64,000 nt of DNA, taken from the NCBI RefSeq assembly GCF_017084525.1, contig NZ_CP070950.1, positions 2,604,001 through 2,668,000 of the forward strand, written 5' to 3'. Both the position numbers and the translations under genes were made by a program. Positions 1-6,971 of the stretch are shown one piece after another. This DNA is from Conexibacter sp. SYSU D00693. GTDB taxonomy: Bacteria > Actinomycetota > Thermoleophilia > Solirubrobacterales > Solirubrobacteraceae. Numbering within the stretch: position 1 is the stretch's first letter; each line of letters opens with the position of its first letter. The notes under the pieces are model-generated. The model ran no database searches, was not told where the DNA came from, and saw nothing but the letters and a program-made list of their open reading frames with translations.

Positions 1-321
1 GGCAAGAACCCGCTGCTCGAGATCGCGACGGAGATGGAGAAGATCGCGCTGGAGGACGACTACTTCGTCCAGCGCAAGCTCTACCCGAACGTCGACTTCT
101 ACTCGGGCCTCATCTACGAGGCGCTCGGCCTGCCGGTCGAGATGTTCACGGTGATGTTCGCCATCCCGCGCACCTCGGGCTGGATCGCCCAGTGGCTCGA
201 GATGGTCACCGACAAGGAGCAGAAGATCGCCCGTCCGCGGCAGATCTACACCGGCGACCGCACGCGCGACTACGTGGACATGGGGTCGCGCTCGGGCGGC
301 GAGATCCCGAGCGGCGCCTAG
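1..321 (+). CDS. gltA: Citrate synthase, C-terminal part (5' end outside window)
   Basis: Last 106 residues of citrate synthase, the cytoplasmic enzyme that condenses acetyl-CoA with oxaloacetate at the entry to the TCA cycle. The frame is open from the first base and stops at TAG 319-321. Landmarks seen are NVDFYSG, which carries the Asp that acts as catalytic base in this family, and [10 protein letters not shown] and [10 protein letters not shown], whose arginines contact substrate. The tail after YVDM is short and Gly/Ser-rich. A perfect hairpin follows the stop. The C-terminus alone cannot exclude 2-methylcitrate synthase. Confidence 0.93.
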   Translation, partial: GKNPLLEIATEMEKIALEDDYFVQRKLYPNVDFYSGLIYEALGLPVEMFTVMFAIPRTSGWIAQWLEMVTDKEQKIARPRQIYTGDRTRDYVDMGSRSGGEIPSGA

Positions 322-350
322 CGCCCGGGCACATCCGCAGGGCCTGGGAC

Positions 351-374
351 GGGGGTGCGGGGGACCGCACCCCC
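351..374 (+). terminator. GC-rich hairpin after citrate synthase
   Basis: A perfect 10-bp stem (351-360 pairs with 365-374) with a GGGA loop lies 29 bases after the citrate synthase stop. Only a weak T-run follows. It is read as an intrinsic terminator of the GC-rich actinobacterial type. Confidence 0.7.
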
Positions 375-414
375 GTTCTGTGACCGCCATCACCACACGA
401 TAGTTGCATTTCAG

Positions 415-420
415 TACTTT
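415..420 (+). promoter_or_regulatory. -10 box of a leaderless GNAT gene
   Basis: TACTTT ends exactly six bases before GTG 427, so transcription would begin at or next to the start codon. There is no Shine-Dalgarno sequence. This decides between GTG 421 and GTG 427 in favour of 427. Confidence 0.5.
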
Positions 421-426
421 GTGCCT

Positions 427-945
427 GTGCGGGTCGTCCTCCCCACAGGTCTGCAGCTCCGCGTCCGGCCGATCCGCTCGGCCGACAAGCTCCTCATCGC
501 CGACGGGCTGGCCCGGCTGAGCCCGGAGTCCCAGCACCGGCGCTTCCTCGGCCCCAAGCCGCGGCTGTCCGCCAAGGAGCTGCGCTACCTCACCGAGGTC
601 GACCACGTGGACCACGTCGCGCTCGTCGCCGTGCGCGAGGACCGGCCGGACGTCGTCGTCGGCGTCGGCCGCTGGGTCCGCGACCGCGAGCGCCCCGACC
701 AGGCCGAGATCGCCGTCGTCATCGCCGACGACCTCCACGGCCTGGGCCTCGGCTCGCGGCTGGGCGAGGCGCTGGCCCGCGCCGCCGCCGCGCGCGGCGT
801 TCGCCGGTTCACCGCGACGATGCTCGCCGACAACACCGCCGCGCACCGGCTCATGGCGCGCATCGACGAGGCGCTGGCCCGCGAGCTCGCGACCGCCGAC
901 CTACCCCGCGTGGCGCCGGCCTTCTCGCCGCCCGTCGCGGCGTAG
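427..945 (+). CDS. GNAT-family N-acetyltransferase
   Basis: 172-residue protein with the GCN5-related acetyltransferase fold, expected to move an acetyl group from acetyl-CoA to an amine. It has an N-terminal strand-helix segment (RVRPIRSADK), a central strand QAEIAVVIAD, and then the acetyl-CoA pyrophosphate loop in the form LHGLGLGSRL (about residues 104-113). The following helix and ATMLADNTAAHRLM match motif A/B of the family. GTG 427 is chosen because of the -10 spacing; GTG 421 is the alternative. Substrate unknown. It is a single gene after a terminator, with a second TAG triplet at 958 that forms part of the next promoter. Confidence 0.82.
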   Translation: MRVVLPTGLQLRVRPIRSADKLLIADGLARLSPESQHRRFLGPKPRLSAKELRYLTEVDHVDHVALVAVREDRPDVVVGVGRWVRDRERPDQAEIAVVIADDLHGLGLGSRLGEALARAAAARGVRRFTATMLADNTAAHRLMARIDEALARELATADLPRVAPAFSPPVAA

Positions 946-957
946 CCCTACCCGCCG

Positions 958-963
958 TAGGCT
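958..963 (+). promoter_or_regulatory. -10 box, leaderless type
   Basis: TAGGCT is followed by six bases and then ATC at 970. This is the same geometry seen upstream of GTG/ATG starts elsewhere in the window, but the codon at the expected start is ATC. Confidence 0.4.
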
Positions 964-969
964 CGGGCG

Positions 970-1305
970 ATCAGCGCCTGGACCCTGACCCTCCGCCGCC
1001 GCGGGAAGACCGAGAAGGCGCGCTTCGACGACGCCGGCACGGCCTTCCTCGCCCTGGAACGCCGCCTCGACGAGCTCGCCGCCACCGAGCGCCGCGGCAC
1101 CGAGAAGGCCTTCGTGCGCGAGGTGGAGCCGGTCCAGCAGGTCGCCGCCCGCGCGGAGCTCACCGGCCCGGACCGCCGCCGCGGCGGCGTCGACCTGCGC
1201 GGCGACGGCTCCCGCGAGGCCTTCACCGGCCGCTGGCGCAAGGAGGTCGTCGAGCAGCACCCCGGCGAGGACGCCGTCGCCGCCCTGCGCCGCGCCCTGG
1301 CGTGA
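970..1305 (+). CDS. Conserved-looking hypothetical protein, possible ATC start
   Basis: 111 residues if read from ATC 970, ending at TGA 1303-1305. The frame opens after a stop at 958-960 and begins ISAWTLTLRRRGKTEKARFD. It is rich in charged residues, with a central VEPVQQVAARAELTGP and a basic segment GRWRKEVVEQHPGE. No ATG, GTG or TTG lies near the natural beginning; the first GTG is at 1114 and would discard almost half the protein. Codon use matches the neighbours, so the whole frame looks coding. I know no function. The stop lies inside a REP-like hairpin. CTG 985 is another possible start. Confidence 0.55.
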   Translation: MSAWTLTLRRRGKTEKARFDDAGTAFLALERRLDELAATERRGTEKAFVREVEPVQQVAARAELTGPDRRRGGVDLRGDGSREAFTGRWRKEVVEQHPGEDAVAALRRALA

Positions 1306-1333
1306 GAAGCAGGGGCCTGTCCCCTTCTTCGCA
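1303..1333. repeat. REP-like palindromic element, copy 1
   Basis: Contains GAGAAGCAGGGG, a short spacer, and GTCCCCTTCTTC, an imperfect hairpin. It is nearly identical in its core to a second copy 121 bases away. It overlaps the TGA of the upstream gene and probably also ends transcription. A segment of it (CTTCTTCGC) can pair with GCGAAGAAG at 1375-1383. Confidence 0.6.
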
Positions 1334-1422
1334 CGGCATGCCCGCGCCCCGCAGCCCCGCCGCGCGCCCACGCCGCGAAGAAGCCCTGCTCCTGGGCGGT
1401 TTCTGAGGCGGTGGACGCGACC

Positions 1423-1457
1423 CGTGAGAAGCAGGGGACTGTCCCTTTGTCCTCACG
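1423..1457. repeat. REP-like palindromic element, copy 2
   Basis: Outer arms CGTGAG/CTCACG and inner arms GGGAC/GTCCC form a hairpin sharing GTGAGAAGCAGGGG and CTGTCCC with copy 1. It covers the stop codon (1453-1455) of the minus-strand kinase, so the two copies cap a convergent gene pair, as BIME-type elements do. Confidence 0.6.
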
Positions 1458-2355
1458 CGACGCGGAGGGGGGCGCCGTCGAGGAGGGTCGCCGCGGAGGC
1501 GACGTCCGGCGCCGGCAGGCAGAGCGTCGCCGCGCCGCAGCGGGCGCCGAGGGCGCAGGCGTCGGGGAGGGGCAGGCCGGCACCGAGGGCGTAGGTGAGC
1601 CCGGCCGCGAAGGTGTCGCCGCACCCGTAGCTGTCGTGCGGCGTCCCGGGCAGCGGTGCGGCGCTCCAGCGGCCGGCGCCGGCGGCGTCGCACAGCCGCG
1701 CCTCGGCCAGGTCGTCGCTCGCGCCACCCGGTCGCCAGTGGCCGCCGGCCGCGCCCTCGGTCTGCACGACGGTGCGGGCGAGCGCGGCGAGGGTCTCGTC
1801 GACGCGCTCGCCGCCGTCGCTCGCGCTGCCCACGACGACGTCCAGCACGATGCCCGCCTCGACGAGGGCGTCGCGGGCGCGCGGCGTGGCGACGACGACC
1901 TTGGCCGCCCGGGCGGCCCGGACCGCCGCCGCGTCGCCGCCGGTGACGTAGACCGCGTCCCACGTCGCCGCGTCGTCCCAGCCGAGGTCGTCCGAGCCCC
2001 ACGGCACGAGCCGCTCGCGCGCCACGACGATCGAGCGCTCGTGCGCGGCGTCGAGCAGCGTGATCGCGCGGCGCTGGCCCTTGCCCGCGCGCCGCACCGC
2101 CCGCACCGTCACCCCGCGCGCCTCGAGGTCGCCGAGGGCGTCGTCGCCGGTGCGGTCGTCGCCCAGCGCGCAGAGGAACGTGCAGGAGCCCGCGAGCGCG
2201 GCGAGCTGGAACGCCGCCATCGCCCCGCCGCCCCCGGCGCGACTGCGGATGCCCGACGCGTGGACGATCTCCCCCGGCCGCGGCAGGTGGTCGACCGCGA
2301 CGACGTCGACCCACTCGACGTGCCCGACGACCGCGACGCGCGGCGGGCGCGCCAC
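1453..2355 (-). CDS. PfkB-family (ribokinase-like) carbohydrate kinase
   Basis: 300 residues. The family phosphorylates sugars or nucleosides with ATP in the cytoplasm. The N-terminus VAVVGHVEWVDVVAVDHLPR is the usual first strand, and GGGGAMAAFQLAALAG matches the glycine-rich substrate loop. The C-terminal signature DSYGCGDTFAAGLTYALG holds the anion hole (GCGD) and the catalytic Asp, with Cys in place of the usual Ala. GTG 2355 begins two bases after the stop of the upstream peptidase gene, so the two are co-transcribed and probably translationally coupled. The sugar specificity cannot be told from the sequence. Confidence 0.85.
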   Translation of the reverse strand: MARPPRVAVVGHVEWVDVVAVDHLPRPGEIVHASGIRSRAGGGGAMAAFQLAALAGSCTFLCALGDDRTGDDALGDLEARGVTVRAVRRAGKGQRRAITLLDAAHERSIVVARERLVPWGSDDLGWDDAATWDAVYVTGGDAAAVRAARAAKVVVATPRARDALVEAGIVLDVVVGSASDGGERVDETLAALARTVVQTEGAAGGHWRPGGASDDLAEARLCDAAGAGRWSAAPLPGTPHDSYGCGDTFAAGLTYALGAGLPLPDACALGARCGAATLCLPAPDVASAATLLDGAPLRVA

Positions 2356-2357
2356 GC

Positions 2358-3017
2358 TCAGAGGACCAGGGTCGCGCCGTGTCGCCGCAGCCATCGCTGC
2401 GGCTCGGCGTACCCCGGCAGGTGCGATCCGAGCAGCGACCAGAAGCGCGTGGAGTGGTCGAGCACCACGAGGTGGCACGCCTCGTGCCAGACGACGTAGT
2501 CGAGCACCGCCTCGGGGGCGAGCAGCAGCCGCCAGTTGAACGACAGGCCGCCCTTGGACGTGCACGAGCCCCAGCGCGTGCGCTGGTCGCGCACGGTCAG
2601 CGACGTGTACGAGACGCCCAGCGCGGCGGTCGCCGCGTCGACGCGCGGCACGAGCTCGGCCCGCGCCTGGCGCCGGTACCAGCGCTCGAGCGCCGCCCGG
2701 GCGTCGCCCGCCGGCACGAGCAGGACGTCGCCGCGCCGGTGCACCCGCGTGCGCCCGTGCTCGGGCACGAGCTCGAGCGCGGTGCCGAGGTAGGGCACCG
2801 TCGAGCCCCGCGCCTCGACGTGCGCGCGCGCCGCTGCCGCCTCGGCCAGCCGCCGGTCGATCCACGGGCGCAGCTCGACGACCGCCGCCTCCGCGTCGCG
2901 CACCCGCGCCCACGTGGGCAGGACGACCTCGACCGCGCCGTCGCGCGGGTCGACCCGCACCCCGACGCGCCGGGCGCGCGACGAGCGGCGGATGGAGTAG
3001 GCGAGCTCGGAGGCCAC
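2358..3017 (-). CDS. YgjP-type (DUF45/SprT-like) zinc metallopeptidase
   Basis: 219 residues. The C-terminal half carries the zinc motif VVWHEACHLVVL (HExxH at about 178-182) followed by DHSTRFW, giving the HExxH-x5-HS-x2-FW pattern of the M48-like YgjP/WLM group. The upstream RWGSC and SFNWRLLLAPEAVLDYVVWHE segments are also typical. The N-terminal half is the beta-rich DUF45 part. Start GTG 3017 is chosen because TACCCT (3034-3029) lies 11 bases before it; a longer start at 3074 has no such support. It is the first gene of a two-gene unit with the kinase. Substrates are unknown. Confidence 0.85.
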   Translation of the reverse strand: MASELAYSIRRSSRARRVGVRVDPRDGAVEVVLPTWARVRDAEAAVVELRPWIDRRLAEAAAARAHVEARGSTVPYLGTALELVPEHGRTRVHRRGDVLLVPAGDARAALERWYRRQARAELVPRVDAATAALGVSYTSLTVRDQRTRWGSCTSKGGLSFNWRLLLAPEAVLDYVVWHEACHLVVLDHSTRFWSLLGSHLPGYAEPQRWLRRHGATLVL

Positions 3018-3028
3018 GACGGCGGCGC

Positions 3029-3034
3029 AGGGTA
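3029..3034 (-). promoter_or_regulatory. -10 box of the peptidase-kinase unit
   Basis: On the minus strand TACCCT is followed by 11 bases and GTG 3017, implying a very short leader. Confidence 0.4.
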
Positions 3035-3100
3035 CGCGCCGGCGCGGCGGACGCCTGACGTCGGGACCCCACACACCCGATCACGTCCGCGCGCATCGGG

Positions 3101-3106
3101 TAGCGT
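3101..3106 (+). promoter_or_regulatory. -10 box, leaderless type
   Basis: TAGCGT, six bases, then GTG 3113. No Shine-Dalgarno sequence is present. Confidence 0.5.
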
Positions 3107-3112
3107 CGCGCC

Positions 3113-3484
3113 GTGGCACAGGACGTCGAGGTCCTGGTGGCGGTGGCGCACGGGCTGGCCGGGCACGTCGCGGCGGTCGTGCGCGACCCCGAGGGCGGCG
3201 TGCTGCTGACGAGCTCGTCGTCGCACGGCGCCGGCGCGCTGCTCGACGACGACCACGACCTCGCGCTCGAGGGCTACGACGACCACGTGGTGGTCGGGGG
3301 CCTGCTGCCCGACGGCGCGGTCGCCGCGGACGTCGACGACGAGGCGGGCGCGGTGCACGCCGCCGCCTGCGACCGTGGCGCGTGGGTCTGCGTCCTGCCC
3401 GCTTCCCGCCGCGTGCGCCCGCCCCGCGTCGTCTTCCGCGACCCCAGCGGCGCGGTCGTCCCCCGCCGGCGCCGGCAGCTGTAG
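3113..3484 (+). CDS. Hypothetical protein
   Basis: 123 residues starting at a leaderless-type GTG. The first 85 residues are acidic and Val/Ala/Asp-rich with a run of serines (LLTSSSSHGAGALLDDDHD). The last 30 are basic (RVRPPRVVFRDPSG then RRRRQL). No signal peptide or membrane segment is visible and no family is recognised. TAG 3482-3484 shares its G with the GTG of the next gene, so the two are translated as a coupled pair. Confidence 0.6.
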   Translation: MAQDVEVLVAVAHGLAGHVAAVVRDPEGGVLLTSSSSHGAGALLDDDHDLALEGYDDHVVVGGLLPDGAVAADVDDEAGAVHAAACDRGAWVCVLPASRRVRPPRVVFRDPSGAVVPRRRRQL

Positions 3485-3765
3485 TGGCGCGCTCCCGAGT
3501 CCGCCTCCCCGCCGGGGTGCGCCCGCCCTTCGAGGTCTACGTCTCCGGCGTGCGCCAGGAGCCCGGCGTCGACTTCGAGGTGGCCGACGGCGTCCTGCTC
3601 TTCGAGCGCGAGCTGCGCAAGGACCACATCAGCGGCTGGCGGTGGTTCCTCGGCGCGTGGGGCGTCGGGACCTACCGCCAGGACGACAGCGTCGACATCC
3701 GCTACCAGCGCGACGGCCGCACGCTGGTCGCCGAGGGCCTCGAGCCCGAGGTCCTCGACGACTGA
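3484..3765 (+). CDS. Small conserved hypothetical protein
   Basis: 93 residues. It reads as a compact beta-rich domain: RLPAGVRPPFEVYVSGVRQ, then GVDFEVADGVLLFERELRK, a Trp-rich turn (GWRWFLGAWGVGTYRQ) and VDIRYQRDGRTLVAEGL. From memory similar short proteins occur in related actinobacteria, but no function is known to me. GTG 3484 overlaps the previous stop by one base, giving a two-gene operon. It converges on metF, 12 bases away. Confidence 0.65.
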   Translation: MARSRVRLPAGVRPPFEVYVSGVRQEPGVDFEVADGVLLFERELRKDHISGWRWFLGAWGVGTYRQDDSVDIRYQRDGRTLVAEGLEPEVLDD

Positions 3766-3777
3766 GGCCGCGGGTCG

Positions 3778-4716
3778 CTAGGCCGCCGGCGCCGGCGGCT
3801 TGCGCGCCTCGCCGAGGCCCGTGCGCTCCGCGTCCCACGGACGCCACAGGCGCAGCGCGCTGAGGATCGCGCGCGTCGCGGGCGAGCGGTTGAGCGTGTA
3901 GAAGTGGATGCCCGGCGCGCCGTGCGCGAGCAGGTCCGCGCACTGCATGACCGCGTAGGAGACGCCGAAGGCCGCGACCGCGGCCGGGTCGTCCTTGCGG
4001 GCCTCGAGCTCGCCGATGACGTGCTCGGGCCACGTCGCCCCGCACATCGTCGTGATGCGCGCGATCTGGGCGTAGTCGGAGATCGGCATGACGCCCGGGA
4101 TGATCGGGACGTCGATCCCCGCCTCGCGCGCCCGCGCCACGAAGTCGTGGAAGACGCCGTTGTCGAAGAAGAGCTGCGTGATGAGGAACCGCGCGCCCGC
4201 GTCGGCCTTCGCCTTGAGGTAGTCGAGGTCGGCCTCGGGCGAGACGGCGTCGAGGTGCGTCTCGGGGAAGCACGCCGCCCCGACGGCGAAGTCGAACTCG
4301 CGGTCGATGAGCTCGACGAGCTCGCGCGAGTACTCGAGGCCGCCCTCGGTCTTCGTCCAGCGGTCCTGCCCCTGCGGCGGGTCGCCGCGCAGCGCCAGGA
4401 CGTTGGAGATCCCGGCCTCCTGCATCTGGGCGAGCGTCGCGCGCAGGTCGTCCGTGGTCGCGTTGACGCAGGTGAAGTGCGCCATCGCCTCCAGGCCGAA
4501 CTCCTCGCGGATGCGCGTGACGATCTCGATGGTCTTGCCCCGGGTGCTGCCGCCGGCGCCGTAGGTCACCGACACGAAGTCGGGGCCGAGCTCGCGCAGC
4601 TCGCGCAGGGCGGCGTAGAGGTTCTCCTCCCCCTCGGGCGTGCGGGGCGGGAAGAACTCGAAGGAGAAGATCGGCTCGCCGGAGCGGCCGGCGTCGAGGA
4701 GCTCGTCGATGCGCAT
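3778..4716 (-). CDS. metF: Methylenetetrahydrofolate reductase
   Basis: 312 residues, the normal size of bacterial MetF, a TIM-barrel flavoenzyme that reduces 5,10-methylene-THF to 5-methyl-THF for methionine synthesis. Signatures: SFEFFPPRTPEGEENL with the conserved Glu near the N-terminus, VSVTYGAGGSTRGKTIEI, HFTCVNAT, NVLALRGDPPQG and LITQLFFDN, which line the FAD and folate sites. ATG 4716 fits the family N-terminus. A perfect 26-bp palindrome ends ten bases upstream of the start and overlaps the stop of the upstream MBL gene. That suggests its own operator-controlled promoter despite possible read-through. Confidence 0.95.
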   Translation of the reverse strand: MRIDELLDAGRSGEPIFSFEFFPPRTPEGEENLYAALRELRELGPDFVSVTYGAGGSTRGKTIEIVTRIREEFGLEAMAHFTCVNATTDDLRATLAQMQEAGISNVLALRGDPPQGQDRWTKTEGGLEYSRELVELIDREFDFAVGAACFPETHLDAVSPEADLDYLKAKADAGARFLITQLFFDNGVFHDFVARAREAGIDVPIIPGVMPISDYAQIARITTMCGATWPEHVIGELEARKDDPAAVAAFGVSYAVMQCADLLAHGAPGIHFYTLNRSPATRAILSALRLWRPWDAERTGLGEARKPPAPAA

Positions 4717-4725
4717 CGCACGCCG

Positions 4726-4751
4726 AACCTTGACACGATCGTGTCAAGGTT
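4726..4751. promoter_or_regulatory. Perfect 26-bp palindrome upstream of metF
   Basis: The arms read AACCTTGACACGA from each strand, with dyad centre at 4738/4739. It ends ten bases from the metF ATG and includes the TGA of the MBL gene. The half-site TTGACAC also resembles a -35 element. A dimeric repressor operator is the simplest reading; an intrinsic terminator is less likely because the stem is not GC-rich and no T-run follows. Confidence 0.65.
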
Positions 4752-5751
4752 GCAAGCGCCAGCGCTCGGGCTCGCCGTCGGCGCCCGCCATGCGGACCGC
4801 CTCCTCGCGCACCTCGAGGTGGCGCAGCGCGCACATGGTCTGCGCGATGAGCCAGTGGCCGGTCAGCGGCGTGAGCGCCTCGCCGAAGACGCCCTGGGCG
4901 ACCTCGAAGGCCGTCGGCTCGCCCCCCGCCACCTGCTCGCGGACCTTCCGGACGATCTCCAGCGTCGCCTTGCGCGCCGCGTCGGTGTGGCCGGGGACGT
5001 CGCTGAACGTCCGGCCGTGGCCCGGCAGCGCGAGGCGCACGTCGAGCCCGTCGACGACGTCGCACGAGCGCAGGAACTCCCCCATCGGGTCCGGCGTCCA
5101 GCCGTAGTCGAACCACAGGGAGACCCGGCCGAGCACCTGGTCGCCGCTGAGCAGCAGCCGCCGCTCGGCCTGGTGCAGGACGACGTGCGACGGCGCGTGG
5201 CCCGGCGTCTCGTGGACCGTCCACGTCCCCAGGTCGGTGCGGACCTCGACGCCCGGCAGCAGCTCGCGGTCGGGCTCGACGATCCCCGCCACGCCGGCGT
5301 CCCGGCCGCCCCGCTCCTCGAGCACGCGCTGCAGCGCCGCCTCGGGCACCCCGCTCGTGCGGGCGACCTCGAGCCGGCGCCGCAGCGCCTCGTCGGGGTC
5401 GTCGGCCATCTTGCGCATGTGGTCGAAGTCCGGGTGCATCCAGAGCTCGCACCCGGTCCGCTCGACGATCGTCTTCGCCTCGCCGTAGTGGTCGGAGTGC
5501 GCGTGGGTGCAGACGAGCAGCCGGATGTTCTCCACGCGCAGGTTGCACTGGGCCAGCGCGCGCTCGAGGTGCGCCCACGACCCGGGCTCGTGGATGCCGG
5601 TGTCGACGAGCACGATGCCGTCGCCGGCGGCCAGCGCCCAGGCGTTGCCGTGCGGGACGCCCGGCCAGGGCAGCGGGAGGCGCAGCCGCCACACGCCGGG
5701 CAGCACCCGCTCCCCGCGTCCGACCTCGCGCTTGCGCTGAGCCTCAGGCAC
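4744..5751 (-). CDS. MBL-fold metallo-hydrolase
   Basis: 335 residues of the metallo-beta-lactamase superfamily, cytoplasmic, with hydrolytic activity on an unknown ester or thioester. The zinc site is visible as VCTHAHSDHYGEA (HxHxDH), then HETPGHAPSH and a later GDQVLG Asp. The C-terminal third is helical (GHTDAARKATLEIVRKVREQ), as in larger MBL esterases. GTG 5751 is chosen because TATGTT lies six bases upstream on the minus strand. The gene is divergent from another MBL gene across a 24-base promoter region. Its TGA lies in the metF palindrome. Confidence 0.85.
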   Translation of the reverse strand: MPEAQRKREVGRGERVLPGVWRLRLPLPWPGVPHGNAWALAAGDGIVLVDTGIHEPGSWAHLERALAQCNLRVENIRLLVCTHAHSDHYGEAKTIVERTGCELWMHPDFDHMRKMADDPDEALRRRLEVARTSGVPEAALQRVLEERGGRDAGVAGIVEPDRELLPGVEVRTDLGTWTVHETPGHAPSHVVLHQAERRLLLSGDQVLGRVSLWFDYGWTPDPMGEFLRSCDVVDGLDVRLALPGHGRTFSDVPGHTDAARKATLEIVRKVREQVAGGEPTAFEVAQGVFGEALTPLTGHWLIAQTMCALRHLEVREEAVRMAGADGEPERWRLQP

Positions 5752-5757
5752 CCGCCC

Positions 5758-5767
5758 AACATAGACT
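5758..5767. promoter_or_regulatory. Two overlapping divergent -10 boxes
   Basis: Minus-strand TATGTT (5763-5758) sits six bases before GTG 5751. Plus-strand TAGACT (5762-5767) sits eight bases before ATG 5776. The boxes share two base pairs, so only one polymerase could occupy the site at a time. Confidence 0.55.
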
Positions 5768-5775
5768 CGACCGCC

Positions 5776-6966
5776 ATGAGCCAGACGCGCGACGTGGCCC
5801 GCCAGTACTTCGAGGCGATCGGCCGGCGCGACGTCGACGCGGCCGTCGCGCTGTGGGAGCCCGGAGGCCGGGAGCACGTGCACGGCCAGGTCGACACGAC
5901 GGCGCCCGACGGGGTCCGCGAGTTCCTGCAGGGCATGCTCGACGCGCTGCCCGACGCCGAGCTCGAGGTCCTCTCGCTCACCGCGGAGCGCAACCGCGCG
6001 GCGGTGCACTGGACCGCGCGCGGGACGTTCGCCGGGGGCGAGCTCAACGGCATCGGTCCGACGGGCGCGAAGATCGTCCTCGAGGGCGTCGACGTCCTGG
6101 TCGTGAAGGACGGCCGGATCCACTCCAACGACGCCTTCCTGGACGGCATGGGCCTGGCGCGGCAGGTCGGCCTGCTGCCGGCGCAGGGGTCCAAGCAGGA
6201 GGCGCGGCTGGCCAGGGCGTTCAACCTGCGCACGCGCGTGGCCGCCGCCTTCCACGCCGCGCCGGTCGAGCAGATCGCCCAGGACGTGTGGATCGTCCGC
6301 GGCGGCTTCCCGTCGCGGACGATGAACGTCTACCTCGTGCGCGACGGCGACGGCGTGATGCTCTTCGACGCCGGCATCAAGCAGATGACCCACGCGGTGG
6401 CGGCGGCCGCGGCGTCGCTGGGCGGCGTGACGAAGGTCCTGCTCGGCCACGCCCACCACGACCACCGCGGCGTCGCCCCCGCCCTCGGCGCCGACGTCTG
6501 GTGCCACAGCGCCGAGCGCGAGCACGCGGAGGGCGACGGCGGCTGGGCCGACGACTACGACTTCTCCAAGCTCAAGGCGGTCGGCCGGCAGGTCTACCCG
6601 CGGCTGCTGCCGTTCTGGGACGGCGGGCCGGTGCAGGTGGCCAGGACCGTCGAGGAGGGCGACGAGCCGGCCGAGGGCTGGAAGGTCGTCCACCTCCCGG
6701 GCCACGCGCCGGGGCTGATCGGCATCGTGCGCGAGCGCGACGGCCTGGCGCTCGTCAGCGACTGCATCTACACGATCGACCCCGAGACCTCGATCAAGGG
6801 ACCGCCGCGCGTGCCCCATCCGGCGTTCACGCCCGATCGCGAGGCCGCGCGCGCGTCGGTGCACAAGCTCGCCGAGCTCGGGCCCTCGATCGTCTGGGCC
6901 GGCCACGCCGAGCCGGTGAGCGAGGACGTCCGCGGCCAGCTCATCACCGCGGCCGAGACGACCTGA
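5776..6966 (+). CDS. SnoaL/NTF2-like domain fused to an MBL-fold hydrolase
   Basis: 396 residues in two parts. Residues 1-125 are an NTF2/SnoaL-like cone (VARQYFEAIGRRDVDAAVAL, IGPTGAKIVLEGVDVLVVKDG), a fold that usually binds small hydrophobic substrates. Residues about 150-396 are a metallo-beta-lactamase domain with LLGHAHHDHRGVA (His225, His227, Asp229, His230), VVHLPGHAPG and LVSDCIY. A ligand-binding cone attached to a hydrolase suggests one substrate handled by both, but that is inference. It is leaderless-type and divergent from the related MBL gene. GTG of the next gene follows five bases after the stop. Confidence 0.8.
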   Translation: MSQTRDVARQYFEAIGRRDVDAAVALWEPGGREHVHGQVDTTAPDGVREFLQGMLDALPDAELEVLSLTAERNRAAVHWTARGTFAGGELNGIGPTGAKIVLEGVDVLVVKDGRIHSNDAFLDGMGLARQVGLLPAQGSKQEARLARAFNLRTRVAAAFHAAPVEQIAQDVWIVRGGFPSRTMNVYLVRDGDGVMLFDAGIKQMTHAVAAAAASLGGVTKVLLGHAHHDHRGVAPALGADVWCHSAEREHAEGDGGWADDYDFSKLKAVGRQVYPRLLPFWDGGPVQVARTVEEGDEPAEGWKVVHLPGHAPGLIGIVRERDGLALVSDCIYTIDPETSIKGPPRVPHPAFTPDREAARASVHKLAELGPSIVWAGHAEPVSEDVRGQLITAAETT

Positions 6967-6971
6967 TCGGC

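Noticed and set aside
1411-2499. A plus-strand frame starting near the second REP-like element
   Set aside because: It is antisense to the PfkB kinase and peptidase genes; the composition is Arg/Gly/Ala-rich without motifs.
4726-4751. Reading the metF palindrome as a plain terminator of the MBL gene
   Set aside because: The stem is only moderately GC-rich, has no T-run, includes the stop codon itself and abuts the next start; an operator fits better, though dual use is not excluded.
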